This document shows positions 7,135 to 7,429 of a stretch of 7,429 nt of DNA, one piece after another. A program made the translations under genes and the position numbers. The first letter of the stretch is position 1; the number at the start of each line of letters is the position of its first letter. Source of the stretch: Clostridiales bacterium (GTDB taxonomy: Bacteria; Bacillota; Clostridia; Tissierellales; Sedimentibacteraceae); assembly GCA_003497505.1 (NCBI GenBank), contig DNNV01000373.1, positions 1 to 7,429 on the forward strand. The letters are read 5' to 3'. The notes under the pieces are model-generated. The model did no database searches. It was not told where the DNA came from and worked only from the letters and a program-made list of their open reading frames with translations.

Positions 7135-7154
7135 TCGGTTGTAAGTAACTGAAT
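7133..7154 (+). repeat. Dyad over the start site, including shared 10-mer copy 2
   Basis: ATTCGGTT (7133-7140) and AACTGAAT (7147-7154) are inverted repeats with one G-T pair and a six-base spacer (GTAAGT). The dyad overlaps the end of the -10 box and the expected start site. Its right arm is part of AACTGAATAT (7147-7156), shared with the first leader at 5622-5631. It could be an operator, a 5' RNA hairpin, or inherited leader sequence. Confidence 0.6.
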
Positions 7155-7159
7155 ATGAC

Positions 7160-7320
7160 GAATTAAGTGCCGAAATTGATATTTCGGGAAAGGGAATCAG
7201 GTGAAAATCCTGAGCGATACGGTCACTGTAATCAGACTGCTACACTCGATAACCATTGCACTGGATGTGTGAGAAGGTGAGTAAAGCTATAGTCTGAAAG
7301 TCAGGAAACCTGCTTAATTT
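7160..7320 (+). promoter_or_regulatory. Second cobalamin (B12) riboswitch, target gene off the window
   Basis: P1 pairs AATTAAG (7161-7167) with CTTAATT (7313-7319) perfectly. P2 is CCGAAAT/ATTTCGG (7170-7187). AAAGGGAATCAGGTG then AAAATCCTGAGCG form the P3/P4 region. ACGGTCACTGTAA (7219-7231) is the P5 element. TCAGACT (7232-7238) pairs with AGTCTGA (7291-7297) as P6. GCACTGGATGTGTGAGAAGGTGAG (7259-7282) matches the second conserved block. The B12 box is AGTCAGGAAACCTGC (7299-7313). L5 lacks the CCCGCC present in the first riboswitch and in the family consensus. A terminator follows 55 bases later, so this too looks like a transcriptional OFF switch. The regulated gene begins after the window. 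Confidence 0.94.
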
Positions 7321-7374
7321 TATAGATATTTCTTCCGATTAAAGATAGTCTAACAAATCCATAATGATTCTGTT

Positions 7375-7401
7375 AAAGTCTGCTTTTTTGAAGCAGGCTT
7401 T
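7375..7401 (+). terminator. Riboswitch-controlled terminator of the second leader
   Basis: AAAGTCTGCTT (7375-7385) pairs with AAGCAGGCTTT (7391-7401) over 11 positions with loop TTTTG, followed by the imperfect T tract AATTTTATA. Its right arm AAGCAGG (7391-7397) is also a perfect seven-base complement of CCTGCTT (7309-7315) in the aptamer's B12 box and P1. This gives an exclusive antiterminator when the aptamer is unliganded. Confidence 0.88.
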
Positions 7402-7429
7402 AATTTTATATAGAAAAGCTATACGTTTT

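Noticed and set aside
1..7429. CRISPR arrays, tRNA or rRNA genes, insertion sequences
   Set aside because: No regularly spaced repeats, no tRNA cloverleaf or rRNA core sequence and no transposase-like frame or terminal inverted repeats were seen.

Overview
The window looks like part of a low-GC Gram-positive chromosome, most likely class Clostridia. The evidence is an S-layer-anchored giant surface protein, a YitT-family membrane protein with a strong AAGGAGG ribosome binding site, several intrinsic terminators and two cobalamin (vitamin B12) riboswitches. All genes and regulatory elements that I can support lie on the + strand. I cannot name a species.

Layout. Positions 3-5318 carry one very long reading frame, open at the left edge, so the gene is 5'-partial. 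It encodes at least 1771 residues of an extracellular protein: helical FIVAR-like modules, beta domains including a DUF4430 (transcobalamin C-terminal-like) domain and a cadherin-like beta-sandwich, a pre-SLH beta domain, and three C-terminal SLH repeats that would fix it to the cell-wall polymer. A strong terminator follows at 5328-5368. After about 210 AT-rich bases with no gene comes a promoter (5581-5609), a cobalamin aptamer (5631-5826) and an intrinsic terminator (5866-5892). These form an attenuator leader for a YitT-family (DUF161 + DUF2179) membrane protein at 5973-6857, which has its own terminator at 6873-6899. After about 200 bases without a supported gene, a near-consensus promoter (7105-7134) drives a second, divergent cobalamin riboswitch (7160-7320) with a terminator at 7375-7401. 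Its target gene lies beyond the right edge.

How it may fit together. Both leaders have the architecture of B12 OFF switches: B12 bound leads to termination. In each I can draw an antiterminator pairing that is exclusive with the ligand-bound fold. The two leaders also share the 10-mer AACTGAATAT, exactly 12 bases after each -10 box and just before each aptamer. With a surface protein carrying a transcobalamin-like domain next door, the locus looks like a corrinoid-responsive surface/uptake island. The least expected part is the YitT-family protein of unknown function placed directly under B12 control. The corrinoid role of both proteins is inference from domains and context; the riboswitches themselves are clear in the sequence.
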